A DNA stretch of 64,000 bases from Halomonas sp. A40-4 (GCF_015767635.1 NZ_CP065230.1:992001-1056000), one strand, 5' to 3'; positions 43,194 to 52,928 are shown, counted from the stretch's first letter. Program-made: numbers and translations. The notes: generated by a model from the letters alone, not told the origin.

Positions 43194-44333
43194 ATGCAGT
43201 CTGTCATTGCCCATAACATCGGCATTTTGGGTGCCGGTCAGCTAGGCCGCATGCTGGCCCTGGCGGGCTACCCGCTGGGTAATCGTTTCACCTTCCTGGA
43301 TACCACCGGTAACCCCAGCGCCGGCATTGGCGAGGTCATCGTCGACCCTGACAACCAGCACCTGGCGGCGTTTCTTGAAAAGGTCGATGTGGTGACCTAC
43401 GAATTCGAACACCTGCCGGTTCAGCTGGTGCGCGATATTGAGCAGCATAAGCCGGTCTATCCCGGCAGCCGCGCCATTGAAGTATGCCAGAACCGCGTGG
43501 AAGAGAAGGCGCTGTTCGACCGTTTGGGGATTCCCACACCCGCCTATCGTATTGTCGAGAGTGCCGAGCAGCTTGAAGCCGCCGCCCGTGAACTGGGCTG
43601 CCCGGTAGTGGCGAAGTCCGTCACCGAAGGTTACGACGGTAAAGGCCAGGCGGTGCTCAAACAGCCTGAGCAGGCGGCTGACGCCTGGCGTGAGATCGGC
43701 CACCGCCAACTGATTGTCGAAGCCTTTGTCGATTTCGTGCGTGAAGTTTCGATCATTGCGGTGCGCGGCCGCGATGGCGAGGTGGTGTTCTACCCCATGG
43801 CGGAAAACCAGCATGTGGATGGCATTCTGCGCTATTCGGTCGCGCCGCTGCCGGACATCGACGCAAGCGTTCAGCAAACCGCAGACCGCTATATTCGCTC
43901 GCTGCTGGATGAACTGGATTACGTGGGCGTGCTGGCACTGGAGCTCTTCCAGGCCCGCGACGGCAGCCTGCTGGCCAATGAAATGGCGCCGCGGGTGCAT
44001 AATTCGGGCCACTGGACCATGAACGGTGCAGTGACCAGCCAGTTTGAAAACCACCTGCGAGCGGTACAGGGGCTACCCTTGGGCAGTCCCCAGGCGGTTG
44101 CACCGACCTGCATGGTCAACGTCATCGGTCAGGAGGGCGACAATGCGGCGCTGTTGGCGTTGTCTAACACCCACCTGCACCGTTACGACAAGACCGAGCG
44201 GGCCGGGCGCAAGCTGGCGCATCTCAATATCGTGGCGGACACCCACGCCGAACTGCTTGAAAAAGTGCGTACCTGTCAGGCGCTGTTGCCGGGCGCGCCG
44301 CCTGTATCGTGGAGTTTTGAATCAACTCTTTAA
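43194..44333 (+). CDS. purK: N5-carboxyaminoimidazole ribonucleotide synthase (PurK)
   Basis: 379-residue ATP-grasp enzyme making N5-CAIR from AIR, ATP and bicarbonate. IGILGAGQLGRMLALAGYPLG is the N-terminal signature, VVAKSVTEGYDGKGQ the flexible ATP loop, and ALELFQARDGSLLANEMAPRVHNSGHWT holds the metal-binding Glu and Asn region. It works with the preceding purE product, and a strong terminator follows, so purEK is a two-gene unit. AAGGAGG lies 7 nt upstream of the ATG. Confidence 0.96.
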   Translation: MQSVIAHNIGILGAGQLGRMLALAGYPLGNRFTFLDTTGNPSAGIGEVIVDPDNQHLAAFLEKVDVVTYEFEHLPVQLVRDIEQHKPVYPGSRAIEVCQNRVEEKALFDRLGIPTPAYRIVESAEQLEAAARELGCPVVAKSVTEGYDGKGQAVLKQPEQAADAWREIGHRQLIVEAFVDFVREVSIIAVRGRDGEVVFYPMAENQHVDGILRYSVAPLPDIDASVQQTADRYIRSLLDELDYVGVLALELFQARDGSLLANEMAPRVHNSGHWTMNGAVTSQFENHLRAVQGLPLGSPQAVAPTCMVNVIGQEGDNAALLALSNTHLHRYDKTERAGRKLAHLNIVADTHAELLEKVRTCQALLPGAPPVSWSFESTL

Positions 44334-44341
44334 GCCGAATC

Positions 44342-44366
44342 GCCGCCTTTCAAGGCGGCTTTTTTA
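44342..44366 (+). terminator. rho-independent terminator after purK
   Basis: GCCGCCTT (44342-44349) pairs with AAGGCGGC (44352-44359), followed by seven pyrimidines TTTTTT before an A. It ends the purEK transcript. Confidence 0.92.
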
Positions 44367-44490
44367 TGCGCAAACGCGCCAATCGCTGACTTCAGTCGCA
44401 AAGCATTAAAAAATCGGCTAAAAAGGGCCAGACGGATTCATCAATAAGACTGGCTGAAAAGTCAGCTTGGCACCTTGCAAGGGACTTTGT

Positions 44491-46101
44491 ATGCCTCACC
44501 CTGTTAATACGGCTAACGCGTCGGGTCTGCGAAGTCGTTTCAAGCGTGACCACCATGCCACGCTGAAAAGCCTGCGCAGCGAAAAAGTTCGCCTGTTATA
44601 TGAAAACTTGTGGTCGCCTGTGCTGGCCAGCGTGCTGGGTGGCATATTGCTGGTAGCTGCGCTCTGGCCGGTGGTGGCGCACTGGAAGCTAATCGGCTGG
44701 CTGGCACTGTTAGCGATGGTCTCAGGCTTGCGTCTTGGCCTGGCCTACCGCTTTCAACGCTTACCGGCCTTGGAGCAGCGGCGCCAGCGCTGGCTGCGAT
44801 GGTTCAGCATCGGCGCCATCTCGGCGGGTAGCGTATGGGGCCTGGGCAGCTTTGCACTGTTCACCGGCGATCACCCTGGCCAGGTGGCGGCGCTTTCGAT
44901 TGTGGTCGCCGGTATCTCAGCGGGCGGGGTGACGACGCTTTCAGCTATCTGGTGGGTGGCGCTTGGGTTTGTTCTGCCCATCATGCTGCCATTGATGGTG
45001 CAGTTTTTTCTGCTTGGGTCGTCGCTTTCGTTACTGATCGGCTCGATGCTGACGCTATTTCTGGGGTTGATCGTCGTGACCAGCCGCCGTTTGAGCCGCA
45101 TCATCCACGATAATATTTCGCTGCGCGTCAACATGGCGGCGCGCGAGGCGCAGTTGATGGAAAGCGAGGACCGCTACCGGTCGATTTTTGATCAGTCGCC
45201 GCTTGGCGTGCTGCACTTTGACGATCAGGGCACCATTACCGACTGTAACGGCAAGCTACTGGAGATTCTTGGCGTTGAGCGTGGTCAGCTAATGGGTTAC
45301 TGCATGCTGGCCCCAGGTGCGGATAAAGCGGTTGCCCGGGCGGTCAGCGACGCCTTGAACCAGGGCACCGGTTACTATGAGGGGACTTATCAACTCCCCA
45401 AAGCCTCTGTAGGCACGCCGCTGCGCGCCTTTTTCAACGGGGTGCATAGTACTCGCCAGGAGATGGTCGGTGGGGTGGCCATGATCGAAGATTTCAGCGA
45501 GCGCAAGCAGCATGAGGCGATTATTTACCGCCAGGCCTACTACGATGCGCTGACCGATCTGCCCAATCGGCGCATGTTCATCGAGCGCCTGGAAACCCTT
45601 TGCGGCCATGATCAGTACGCCAGTGGTCTGCTGCTGTTCATGGATCTGGATCGTTTCAAGCTGATCAACGATACCCTGGGCCACGCTGCCGGTGACGATT
45701 TGCTGATCCAGGTGGCACGCCGCCTGGAAGGCTGTCTCCACAAGGGCGACATGGCCGCACGGCTGAGCGGCGATGAATTTGTGCTGCTGGCGTTGACCCC
45801 TACCACCACGCCCAAGGCCCTGGAAGACTGGGCCGAGGACTATATGCAGGCCGTCCAGTATGCCCTGTCAGCGCCTTATCGGTTGGAAAGCCATTCGGTG
45901 GACGTGACCCCAAGCATGGGATACACCTGCTTCCAGACCAGTGGCTGTGACCATGGTGAACTGCTGAAGGAAGCCGATCTGGCCATGTACCAGGCCAAGA
46001 TGGAAGGGCGCGCGCAGCGCCGCCGCTACCAGCCATGGATGCGGGAGGAGGCGCAAAAACTGGCCAATGCCGGGATGCCTGCTGAAAACGCTGCCAACTG
46101 A
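44491..46101 (+). CDS. membrane PAS-GGDEF diguanylate cyclase
   Basis: 536 residues. About six hydrophobic segments (residues 40-210) are followed by a PAS domain (about 230-345, YRSIFDQSPLGVLHFDDQGTITDCNG) and a GGDEF domain (about 350-520). The active loop reads RLSGDEFVLL, with serine in place of the first glycine; metal-binding and guanine-binding residues appear kept (DLDRFKLINDTLGHAAGDDLL). The usual inhibitory RxxD is HKGD, so product feedback is probably absent. ATG at 44491 has AAGGGA 6 nt upstream; the frame also opens at a TTG at 44467. A close paralogue follows in tandem. Confidence 0.9.
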   Translation: MPHPVNTANASGLRSRFKRDHHATLKSLRSEKVRLLYENLWSPVLASVLGGILLVAALWPVVAHWKLIGWLALLAMVSGLRLGLAYRFQRLPALEQRRQRWLRWFSIGAISAGSVWGLGSFALFTGDHPGQVAALSIVVAGISAGGVTTLSAIWWVALGFVLPIMLPLMVQFFLLGSSLSLLIGSMLTLFLGLIVVTSRRLSRIIHDNISLRVNMAAREAQLMESEDRYRSIFDQSPLGVLHFDDQGTITDCNGKLLEILGVERGQLMGYCMLAPGADKAVARAVSDALNQGTGYYEGTYQLPKASVGTPLRAFFNGVHSTRQEMVGGVAMIEDFSERKQHEAIIYRQAYYDALTDLPNRRMFIERLETLCGHDQYASGLLLFMDLDRFKLINDTLGHAAGDDLLIQVARRLEGCLHKGDMAARLSGDEFVLLALTPTTTPKALEDWAEDYMQAVQYALSAPYRLESHSVDVTPSMGYTCFQTSGCDHGELLKEADLAMYQAKMEGRAQRRRYQPWMREEAQKLANAGMPAENAAN

Positions 46102-46247
46102 GCTGGCCGCAGAGTTCAAACGCAAGCTTTTGTCGCCATGTTCTCGTAAATCGGCTAAAAGAGATCGAGTCGCCGGTTAATCAAAAGGCTCGAACGCCTG
46201 GGCTCAGGTGATAAGTGTGGGCAATGCTATGAAGGGGATGTTTTTAA

Positions 46248-47489
46248 ATGCCACAGTCCTTGAGTGCGGCGATCCTGTCGGGTCTGCGGCGCCGGTTTGA
46301 GCGTGAAGATCCTGATGAGTCCTGTAGCCTGATCAGTGAAAAAGTGCGCATCCTCTACAGCAATTTATGGCAGCCCGTGTATGCCGGTATTCTGGGGGCA
46401 CTTCTTTTGGTCAGCATCATGTGGGAGGTCGTCGCTCCCGCTGTTCTGATCGGCTGGCTGGTCGCCATTATTGCTATCTCTCTGATTCGCTTGCGGCTGG
46501 CTTCCTTGTTTCTGCAGTCTGACGCGTCATCACAAGCGCAACCGAAATGGATATTCTGGTTTGCGTTCACTGTCTTTGTGGCGGGGTGCGTTTGGGGAAC
46601 GGCCGGTTTTCTTATGTTTGTCCCCGAGCGACCTGAATACATCGCGGCACTGGCGATTATCCTGTCGGGGGTGGCAGCCGGTTGCGTGACCATGCTTTCG
46701 GCGATTTGGTGGATAGTACTCTTGTTCATATTGCCGATTGGTCTGCCTCTGCAATGGATGTTCGTGACGTCCGCGGTGCCAACCCACACCATGATGGGCA
46801 TCATAATGACGGTGTTTTTAGGGCTGCTGACTGTCACCAGTCGGCGCCTGGGGCTGATCATTCACGACAATATTTCACTGCGGGTCAGCATGGCTGCCCG
46901 CGAAGCGACGATCTACCGCCAGGCCTACTACGATTCATTGACCGACCTGCCAAACCGTCGCATGTTCATCGAGCGGCTTGAGGCGCTTTGCACCGATGAA
47001 AAGTCCGCCAGTGGCCTGCTGCTGTTCATGGATCTGGACCGTTTCAAACTGATCAACGATACGCTTGGCCACGCTGCCGGTGACGATTTGCTGATTCAGG
47101 TAGCGCGCCGCCTGGCAGGGTGTCTACACGAAGGCGACATGGCCGCTCGACTCAGCGGTGATGAGTTCGTGCTGTTGGCGTTGACCAATACCACTACGTC
47201 AAAGTCGCTGGTCGACTGGTCTGAAGCGTATATGCAGGAGGTACAGCATGCGCTTTCGGGTGCGTATAAGCTGGATACCCATTGGGTAGATGTGACGCCA
47301 AGTATTGGTTACACCTGTTTTCAAGCTTGTGGCTGTCAGCATGACGAGTTATTGAAACAAGCCGACCTGGCCATGTACCAAGCCAAAATGGGAGGCCGCG
47401 CCCAGTATCGACGCTATCAGCCGTGGATGCTGGATGAAGCGAAAAAACGGGCCCGGTTCCGTTCCCCTGCTGAGGATTCGACTAGCTGA
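46248..47489 (+). CDS. membrane GGDEF diguanylate cyclase, tandem paralogue without PAS
   Basis: 413 residues: the same membrane region of about six segments as the preceding gene (both have SEKVRxLYxNLWxPV near residue 35 and LSRI/LGLI-IHDNISLRV at the end of the membrane part), but joined directly to the GGDEF domain because the PAS domain is missing. The loop is again RLSGDEFVLL and the I-site position reads HEGD. It likely makes cyclic di-GMP under control of the membrane part. The 8-nt overlap with the convergent traX-type gene lies at its 3' end. Confidence 0.9.
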   Translation: MPQSLSAAILSGLRRRFEREDPDESCSLISEKVRILYSNLWQPVYAGILGALLLVSIMWEVVAPAVLIGWLVAIIAISLIRLRLASLFLQSDASSQAQPKWIFWFAFTVFVAGCVWGTAGFLMFVPERPEYIAALAIILSGVAAGCVTMLSAIWWIVLLFILPIGLPLQWMFVTSAVPTHTMMGIIMTVFLGLLTVTSRRLGLIIHDNISLRVSMAAREATIYRQAYYDSLTDLPNRRMFIERLEALCTDEKSASGLLLFMDLDRFKLINDTLGHAAGDDLLIQVARRLAGCLHEGDMAARLSGDEFVLLALTNTTTSKSLVDWSEAYMQEVQHALSGAYKLDTHWVDVTPSIGYTCFQACGCQHDELLKQADLAMYQAKMGGRAQYRRYQPWMLDEAKKRARFRSPAEDSTS

Positions 47490-48261
47490 ACTGGCCGCTG
47501 ACCAGGAGCCATAGCGCAATCAGGGCGAAATGACCAGGATACCAGGCCAGCCATAAGCGCCTGGGCATGGTCCACTGCAGGGTGGGTATGCGCTGTGCGG
47601 CGCCTGCTGCCAGCACCAGAACAATAATACAGGTGCCTACCGTAAAGGACTTGGCCATATCGGAAGCATTCATCTGGCCCGCTATCCACAAGGCCGGAAA
47701 AGCCGCCAGCCCTGCCCATAGCCGCGCTGAGAAATGACGCTCGGCGTCGTTCAGCGCCTGCATGGCAAACATCAGCAAGGGAATCAAAAGCAATCCGTAG
47801 TGGCTATATTCGACCCAAAAGCCGAGTAGATACCATAGGGTGACCCCTGCCGCGGCACCGCCCAGCAGCCAGCCAAAGTGAATGCTTTCCTGCTGATAGT
47901 GCTGCCAACCCAGCCGTACCAGTGACCCCAGCGCGAGGCCGGTAGCCAGGGTAAAGCAGATATTGAGAATGAAAGCGTCGGATTCACGCGGCATCAGCAT
48001 GTAAGGCAGTTGCGCGATCATCCCGATAATCAGCATGCGCCGGGCGTAACGCATCGGGTTACGCGTATTGAAGAGGCCGTGCCAGGCGACCATCGCGGCA
48101 AACAGCGGGAAGGCAATACGGCCCACGGATGACCCCACCCACTCGAGCCCCCAGCCATCGGGTATTACATAGCGCGTCACATGGTCCATGGTCATGGTGA
48201 ACAGGGCGAGCCACTGTGCCCAGCCTGTCCAGTGCGATGAGGGTTTTGCTGAAACCGCCAT
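47482..48261 (-). CDS. TraX-family integral membrane protein
   Basis: 259 residues, nearly all hydrophobic, with about eight segments. WLALFTMTMDHVTRYVIP is the family opening (the T/K-x-x-x-x-DH motif of TraX-like acyltransferase relatives), followed by SSVGRIAFPLFAAMVAWHGLFNTRNPMRYARRMLIIGMIAQLPY. F-plasmid TraX acetylates pilin; chromosomal relatives have no known substrate, and no conjugation genes are nearby. Its 3' end overlaps that of the convergent GGDEF gene by 8 nt. Confidence 0.88.
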   Translation of the reverse strand: MAVSAKPSSHWTGWAQWLALFTMTMDHVTRYVIPDGWGLEWVGSSVGRIAFPLFAAMVAWHGLFNTRNPMRYARRMLIIGMIAQLPYMLMPRESDAFILNICFTLATGLALGSLVRLGWQHYQQESIHFGWLLGGAAAGVTLWYLLGFWVEYSHYGLLLIPLLMFAMQALNDAERHFSARLWAGLAAFPALWIAGQMNASDMAKSFTVGTCIIVLVLAAGAAQRIPTLQWTMPRRLWLAWYPGHFALIALWLLVSGQFS

Positions 48262-48435
48262 GGTACCTCCCTGTGAATGACGCTAAGTGGGGCTTATCAA
48301 TGGATAATTCTACTAATGCAAAGACCGAGAGATAGAGCGTCGGTTCACTTAAGGCTCAATGAATCTTGGTCGGGGAGGCGAGAAAGGTCAGGCGGTGATG
48401 GAGATAGGTAAGGCGGTCGATAAGGCAGAAGAAGT

Positions 48436-48459
48436 CCCTCCCCATAAGGCTGGGGAGGG
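48436..48459 (-). terminator. hairpin after the basic amino acid transporter operon
   Basis: CCCTCCCC (48436-48443) pairs perfectly with GGGGAGGG (48452-48459). On the minus strand it follows the binding-protein stop by 7 nt. The tract after it (ACTTCTTC) is only weakly T-rich. Confidence 0.65.
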
Positions 48460-48466
48460 GGATTGC

Positions 48467-49234
48467 TTACTCTGCGTCGAAGTAACGCGCGTAGATTTCG
48501 TCGTAGGTGCCGTTGTCACGAAGGGTTTCAAGGGCTTCGTTGAACTGCTCGGCAAGTGCTTCATCGCGCTGGCGGAAGGCAATACCGAAACCGTCGCCGA
48601 AGTATTCTTTCGGCTCGGTCAGCATGTCGCCGACAACGATGTAGTCGCCTTCTTCACTTTCCAGCAGGGTGGATTTGCCCACCGGGAAGTCGAGGAACAG
48701 GATATCCAGACGCTCGGATTCCATGTCCAGCACCATGTCATCGGCGGTTGCATAGCGGTTGATGTCCGCCACATCGCCATACATGTCGGTGACGTAGTTG
48801 TCCTGCAGGGTGCCGCGCTGTACACCGATAGTCATGCCGGTGAGCGTCTCTTCGTTGACGGCGTCAAACTCGACGCCTGCAGGGGCAAACCAGGCAGACG
48901 GCGGCGTGATGTAGGGGTCTGAGAACAGCACCTGTTCGCGACGATCATCGTTGATGGTCATGGACGACATGATGGCATCGTATTTACGTGACAGGAGGCC
49001 AGGAATGATGCCGTCCCAGCCTTGAACAACCCATTCGCAGCTAACGCCGATTTCTTCGCAAAGGGCGTTGCCCAGATCAATATCGAAGCCAGTGAGGTCA
49101 CCGTCAGGGGTGCGGTATTCCATTGGCTCGTAGGGAACATCCACGCCGATGCGAACTTCTTCGTAATCCTGCGCCTGGGCACTGGATGCAGCCATCGCCA
49201 GGCCAAGTAGAGAAAGTGTTAGGACTTTTTTCAT
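48467..49234 (-). CDS. periplasmic binding protein for lysine/arginine/ornithine or histidine (ArgT/HisJ type)
   Basis: 255-residue class II binding protein of the polar amino acid family. Signal peptide ends near residue 21 (AMAASSAQA, then QDYEEV). Mature motifs are VRIGVDVPYEPMEYRTPDGDLTGFDIDLGNALCEEIG, WDGIIPGLLSRKYDAIMSSMTINDDRREQVLFSDPY and a C-terminal QRDEALAEQFNEAL. It delivers basic amino acids to the HisQMP-like complex encoded upstream, 110 nt away. The nearby astE gene points to arginine as a substrate. The gap before this gene may hold its own promoter, which would raise its level over the membrane parts. Confidence 0.9.
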   Translation of the reverse strand: MKKVLTLSLLGLAMAASSAQAQDYEEVRIGVDVPYEPMEYRTPDGDLTGFDIDLGNALCEEIGVSCEWVVQGWDGIIPGLLSRKYDAIMSSMTINDDRREQVLFSDPYITPPSAWFAPAGVEFDAVNEETLTGMTIGVQRGTLQDNYVTDMYGDVADINRYATADDMVLDMESERLDILFLDFPVGKSTLLESEEGDYIVVGDMLTEPKEYFGDGFGIAFRQRDEALAEQFNEALETLRDNGTYDEIYARYFDAE

Positions 49235-49344
49235 TATGAGTCTCCTGATGGACGTAATTCACCAAGTGGTGAGGAACATAACCTTCGTCAGCTTAGCGCC
49301 GACAACAATGTTTTGTCGACGTATGAACTAACGTTTGTTTCACA

Positions 49345-50076
49345 CTACCCGGTTTGGGGTTGTAGATGGGCCAGCAGTTTTTTCTCCAGATGGCGGAAGA
49401 AATACAGAATCGCAAAGGTGAGGCACAGATAAATGGCCGCGACGAATAAAAAGGCATCGAAGGGCGCGTAGTAACGGGCATAGACAAAGCGCGCCGCACC
49501 GGTCAGGTCCATGATGGTGACCACGCTGGCGATCGCGCTGGCGTGGAGCATGAAAATCACTTCATTGCCATAGGCGGGCAGGGCGCGCCGGAAGGCACTG
49601 GGAATGATGATCCGACGCATGGTCAAGCCGGGGGACATGCCGTAAGCCCGCGCGGCCTCGATTTCGCCTTTCGAGGTAGACTTGATAGCACCGCGAAAGA
49701 TTTCGGTCGTGTAGGCGGCGGTATTAAGCGTGAAGGCAATCAATGCCGGTACAAAAGGGTCTTCCAGAATGAGCCACAGCCAGGTCTCCTGGATGCCGTC
49801 AACGAAGACCACACCGTAGTAGATCAGGTAGAGCTGGATGAGTAGCGGGGTGCCGCGAAAGACGTAGGTGTAGGCAAAGATTGGCCATTTGATCCAGGCA
49901 TGCCTGGAACCGCGACCAATGGCGAGCGGCACCGCCGCAATAAGCCCGATAATCAGCGAGAGGAAAACGAGCTGAACGGTGGTCGTCAGGCCTTCGCCGT
50001 AGTGGGCCAGCGTTTGCAGGGTGAAAATGCTGTTATCGGCGAGCTGGGTTTCCAGCCAGGTAAGTAGGGATTCCAT
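49345..50076 (-). CDS. amino acid ABC transporter permease (HisM type)
   Basis: 243-residue inner-membrane subunit with five or so helices. The cytoplasmic EAA loop is EIEAARAYGMSPGLTMRRIIIPSAFRRALP, and YTYVFRGTPLLIQLYLIYYG is the typical early signature. Its ATG shares one base with the stop of the preceding permease gene (TAATG), so the two are translated together and form a heterodimeric channel. Confidence 0.93.
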   Translation of the reverse strand: MESLLTWLETQLADNSIFTLQTLAHYGEGLTTTVQLVFLSLIIGLIAAVPLAIGRGSRHAWIKWPIFAYTYVFRGTPLLIQLYLIYYGVVFVDGIQETWLWLILEDPFVPALIAFTLNTAAYTTEIFRGAIKSTSKGEIEAARAYGMSPGLTMRRIIIPSAFRRALPAYGNEVIFMLHASAIASVVTIMDLTGAARFVYARYYAPFDAFLFVAAIYLCLTFAILYFFRHLEKKLLAHLQPQTG

Positions 50077-50780
50077 TAGTCTGCCTCCCCGTACCCGATG
50101 TCATAGCGCTTTTGCAGGCGGATAAATATCCACTCCGAGACGCTGGCGATCAACAGGTAAATGAGCGCCACCACAATCATGAAGGTGAACGGCTCGCGGG
50201 TGGCCTTGGAGGCCTCGGACGCCACGCGGACCATGTCGGAAAGACCGATGACCGAGACCAGCGCGGTGGTCTTTAGCAATACCATCCAATTGTTGGACAG
50301 GCCTGGCAGGGCGTGGCGCATCATTTGCGGGAAGCGGATGCGCCGGAATACCAGTGAATTGCTCATGCCGTAAGCCTTGCCGGCTTCGATTTGGCCGTGA
50401 TCCACCGCCATGAAGGCGCCGCGAAAGGTTTCGCCCATGTAGGCGCCGAAAATCAGCCCGATGGTCACGACGCCCGCGACAAACTCATTGATATTAATGA
50501 AAATATCGATATCAAATTGATAGTACAGCCAGTCGGTGATCATGTTGACGCCGATTTGCCCGCCGAAGAACAGCAGCATCATCAGCACCAGGTCGGGAAC
50601 GCCGCGGATAACGGTGGTGTAAAGCGTCGCGGTACGGTGGGCCAGCCAGCTGCGCGACATCTTCGCGCTGGCGGTGATAAGCCCGAGTACCACGGCGAGA
50701 AGCAGCGATAACAGGGCTAGCTGAAGCGTTACGCCGGCGCCTTCCAGCAAGCGCGGGCCGTAACCATGAAGATCAAGCAT
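50076..50780 (-). CDS. amino acid ABC transporter permease (HisQ type)
   Basis: 234-residue permease paired with the HisM-type subunit. GAGVTLQLALLSLLLAVVLGLI opens the first helix, TTVIRGVPDLVLMMLLFFGGQ is the conserved loop, and QIEAGKAYGMSNSLVFRRIRFPQMMRHALPG the EAA motif contacting the ATPase. It follows the ATPase gene by 15 nt and overlaps the next permease gene by 1 nt. Confidence 0.93.
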   Translation of the reverse strand: MLDLHGYGPRLLEGAGVTLQLALLSLLLAVVLGLITASAKMSRSWLAHRTATLYTTVIRGVPDLVLMMLLFFGGQIGVNMITDWLYYQFDIDIFININEFVAGVVTIGLIFGAYMGETFRGAFMAVDHGQIEAGKAYGMSNSLVFRRIRFPQMMRHALPGLSNNWMVLLKTTALVSVIGLSDMVRVASEASKATREPFTFMIVVALIYLLIASVSEWIFIRLQKRYDIGYGEAD

Positions 50781-50795
50781 AGTGAGCCTCGCGTA

Positions 50796-51566
50796 TCAGT
50801 ATTTGGGCGCCAGGAACTGCTGCAGGCGCGGAGATTGAGGGTTGCCGATCAGTTCTTCAGGCGGCCCCGCTTCTTCCACCATGCCTTCGTGGAGGTAAAT
50901 CACCTGGCTGGAGACGTCCCGGGCAAAGCCCATCTCATGGGTGACCACCACCATGGTGCGGCCTTCTTCGGCCAGGCCATGCATGACGTTGAGGACATCG
51001 CCCACCAGTTCAGGATCCAGCGCCGAGGTGGGTTCATCGAACAGCATGACCTCCGGGTCCATGGCCAGCGCGCGGGCAATGGCGCCACGCTGCTGCTGGC
51101 CACCCGACATCTGCGCTGGGTAGGCATTCGCACGGGCCGTCAGGCCGACCCTTTCAAGAAGTGCATGGGCGTGCTCGATGGCTTCTTTCTTGGGTTTGCC
51201 CAGTACATGGATCGGCGCCTCGATGATGTTTTCGAGCAGCGTCATGTGTGCCCACAAATTAAAGCTTTGAAACACCATCGACAGCTTGGCGCGCATCTGC
51301 ACCACCTGCTTCCAGTCGGCGGGCTCGCGGCCACGGCGGGTGTTCTTGAAGCGGATTTCTTCGCCGTGCACGTAAAGGTCGCCTTCGTCAGGCTGTTCAA
51401 GCAGGTTCATGCAGCGCAAAAAGGTACTTTTACCCGACCCTGATGCCCCAATGAGGGTGATGACATCCCCTTTATGGGCCTGTAGGGAAAGGCCTTTCAG
51501 AACTTCCGTATCGCCGAAGCGTTTTTTTATATTACGCACTTCAAGAGGAATAGGCGTAGCGGCCAT
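50796..51566 (-). CDS. amino acid ABC transporter ATPase (HisP type)
   Basis: 256-residue ATP-binding subunit. Walker A is LIGASGSGKSTF, the Q-loop is in MVFQSFNLWAHMTLLENI, the signature is MSGGQQQRGAIARALAM, Walker B VMLFDEPTSALDPEL and the switch histidine lies in VVVTHEMGFA. ATG at 51566 (MAATPIPLEVRN) has GGAG 8 nt upstream; the frame extends 11 codons further without support. It is the first gene of a four-gene minus-strand operon with two permeases and a binding protein. Confidence 0.94.
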   Translation of the reverse strand: MAATPIPLEVRNIKKRFGDTEVLKGLSLQAHKGDVITLIGASGSGKSTFLRCMNLLEQPDEGDLYVHGEEIRFKNTRRGREPADWKQVVQMRAKLSMVFQSFNLWAHMTLLENIIEAPIHVLGKPKKEAIEHAHALLERVGLTARANAYPAQMSGGQQQRGAIARALAMDPEVMLFDEPTSALDPELVGDVLNVMHGLAEEGRTMVVVTHEMGFARDVSSQVIYLHEGMVEEAGPPEELIGNPQSPRLQQFLAPKY

Positions 51567-51753
51567 GTGCTTGGCTCCAATACTGGGTTGCCGCGGCAAC
51601 AGTGAATGTTGGTGGCGGCTGGCGCGAAAAAAGGGGCGATTCTATCAGGCTAAACGGCCGATGCACGTTCTCCTGGTGTTTTTAATGGCTCAACGTTAGT
51701 CGTAGACAACGTCAAGCAGGTGATCATCGCCAGTGGATTGTTGTTGTCATCCC

Positions 51754-52746
51754 TTAAGCATTTGTGGGTGGTGCGCAGGGAACCACCAAGAGCGCGGCGC
51801 GCGCGCCAATTTCAACGTTGGCATTGGGAAATACCACGTGGAGCGGGGTATCGCCCACCCGATATTCACCGGTTTGGCTGTCGTTGGCTAAGCAGGTTCC
51901 AGGCGCAAAATGGGTGAAATTGGGGGTGTCATCGTCGAAGCACAGCGTGAAATGGTCGCCGTGGCGCATCAACTCATGCCGTACGCGGAAAAACGTCACC
52001 GCTTCAATGTCACTTTCCGCCGGTGTAGTGCCTTCGCTGAGCCGACCCAGCAGGGCCTGCATCGGCGTAAGCGATGCCATGTCGTTCTGCCCGAACGGCG
52101 CTACCCGGCCCAGCTCGAAGGTAAACGATTGAGCGCCGTGATAATGCTTGCTGTAGTGGGAGAATGTCCAGCTATGTTGGTGCTGGTGCAACACGGCCTG
52201 CATATCGGCAGCGGCCAGCCACTGCCACTGTTCGCTGTGTGTGTCGCTATCCCCATAGGGCTCCACGACAAAACGCGGGTAGAGGCTAGCGCGAATCGCC
52301 GTGTGGAGATCGTAGTGGAGCTTGGGTAATGCAGCGTTGTCGCTGAAAAAGTCATCAACCTCGGCCATCAGCTGGCGCGCCCGGTCCGGCTCGTCGCCGC
52401 TCGCAGAGAGCCCGCGCTCGAAGAGTCGATTGAGGTTGGTGTGGATAAAGCGCTGCTGGGCCTTGAGAGCAGGAATATTGCCAAGAATCACCAGCACCGG
52501 GGCGCCGAGCGTTAGCGTTCCGGCTTCCAGTTCGCTCAGCCAGGCACCTAACAGTTCGACGGGGGCGGTTTCGTTGCCGTGAATGGCGGCTGAAAAGATA
52601 CAGGCGTGCGCATCGGGCCGTTGACGGTGCGGCGTCAGGCGCATAACGCCGGGCGCGCTGATGTCGAAGCGACCACTGGCAAAGGTGCCTTTGCGGGGCG
52701 TATCGCGCTGCTCGTCGAGGGTCCAGTCCAGCCACTCGCCTAGCAT
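51754..52746 (-). CDS. astE: succinylglutamate desuccinylase (AstE)
   Basis: 330-residue zinc hydrolase of the AstE/aspartoacylase family, the last step of the arginine succinyltransferase pathway, releasing succinate and glutamate. Zinc ligands lie in IHGNETAPVELL (His56, Glu59) and LHYDLHTAIR; QQRFIHTNLNRLFERG and SFTFELGRVAPFG are further marks. ATG at 52746 has GAGG 7 nt upstream and gives the family length; the open frame runs 55 codons further without features. No other ast genes are in the window, but the basic amino acid transporter next door fits. Confidence 0.92.
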   Translation of the reverse strand: MLGEWLDWTLDEQRDTPRKGTFASGRFDISAPGVMRLTPHRQRPDAHACIFSAAIHGNETAPVELLGAWLSELEAGTLTLGAPVLVILGNIPALKAQQRFIHTNLNRLFERGLSASGDEPDRARQLMAEVDDFFSDNAALPKLHYDLHTAIRASLYPRFVVEPYGDSDTHSEQWQWLAAADMQAVLHQHQHSWTFSHYSKHYHGAQSFTFELGRVAPFGQNDMASLTPMQALLGRLSEGTTPAESDIEAVTFFRVRHELMRHGDHFTLCFDDDTPNFTHFAPGTCLANDSQTGEYRVGDTPLHVVFPNANVEIGARAALLVVPCAPPTNA

Positions 52747-52928
52747 GCTGGCACCTCGTGGCGGGTAACAGCGCCAGAGAGAGAACTTCGCCGGGTAACG
52801 TTGTGTTGTGTCATTGGCAGTGCAACAAGCTGATAAACGTGGCCTACCTTTACCATCTTCCGCTTGACCGGCAACCCTGGGCGTCGTTCGAATGAAAAAG
52901 CGCGGTGGCATCGTGAAAGATTGCCGAT

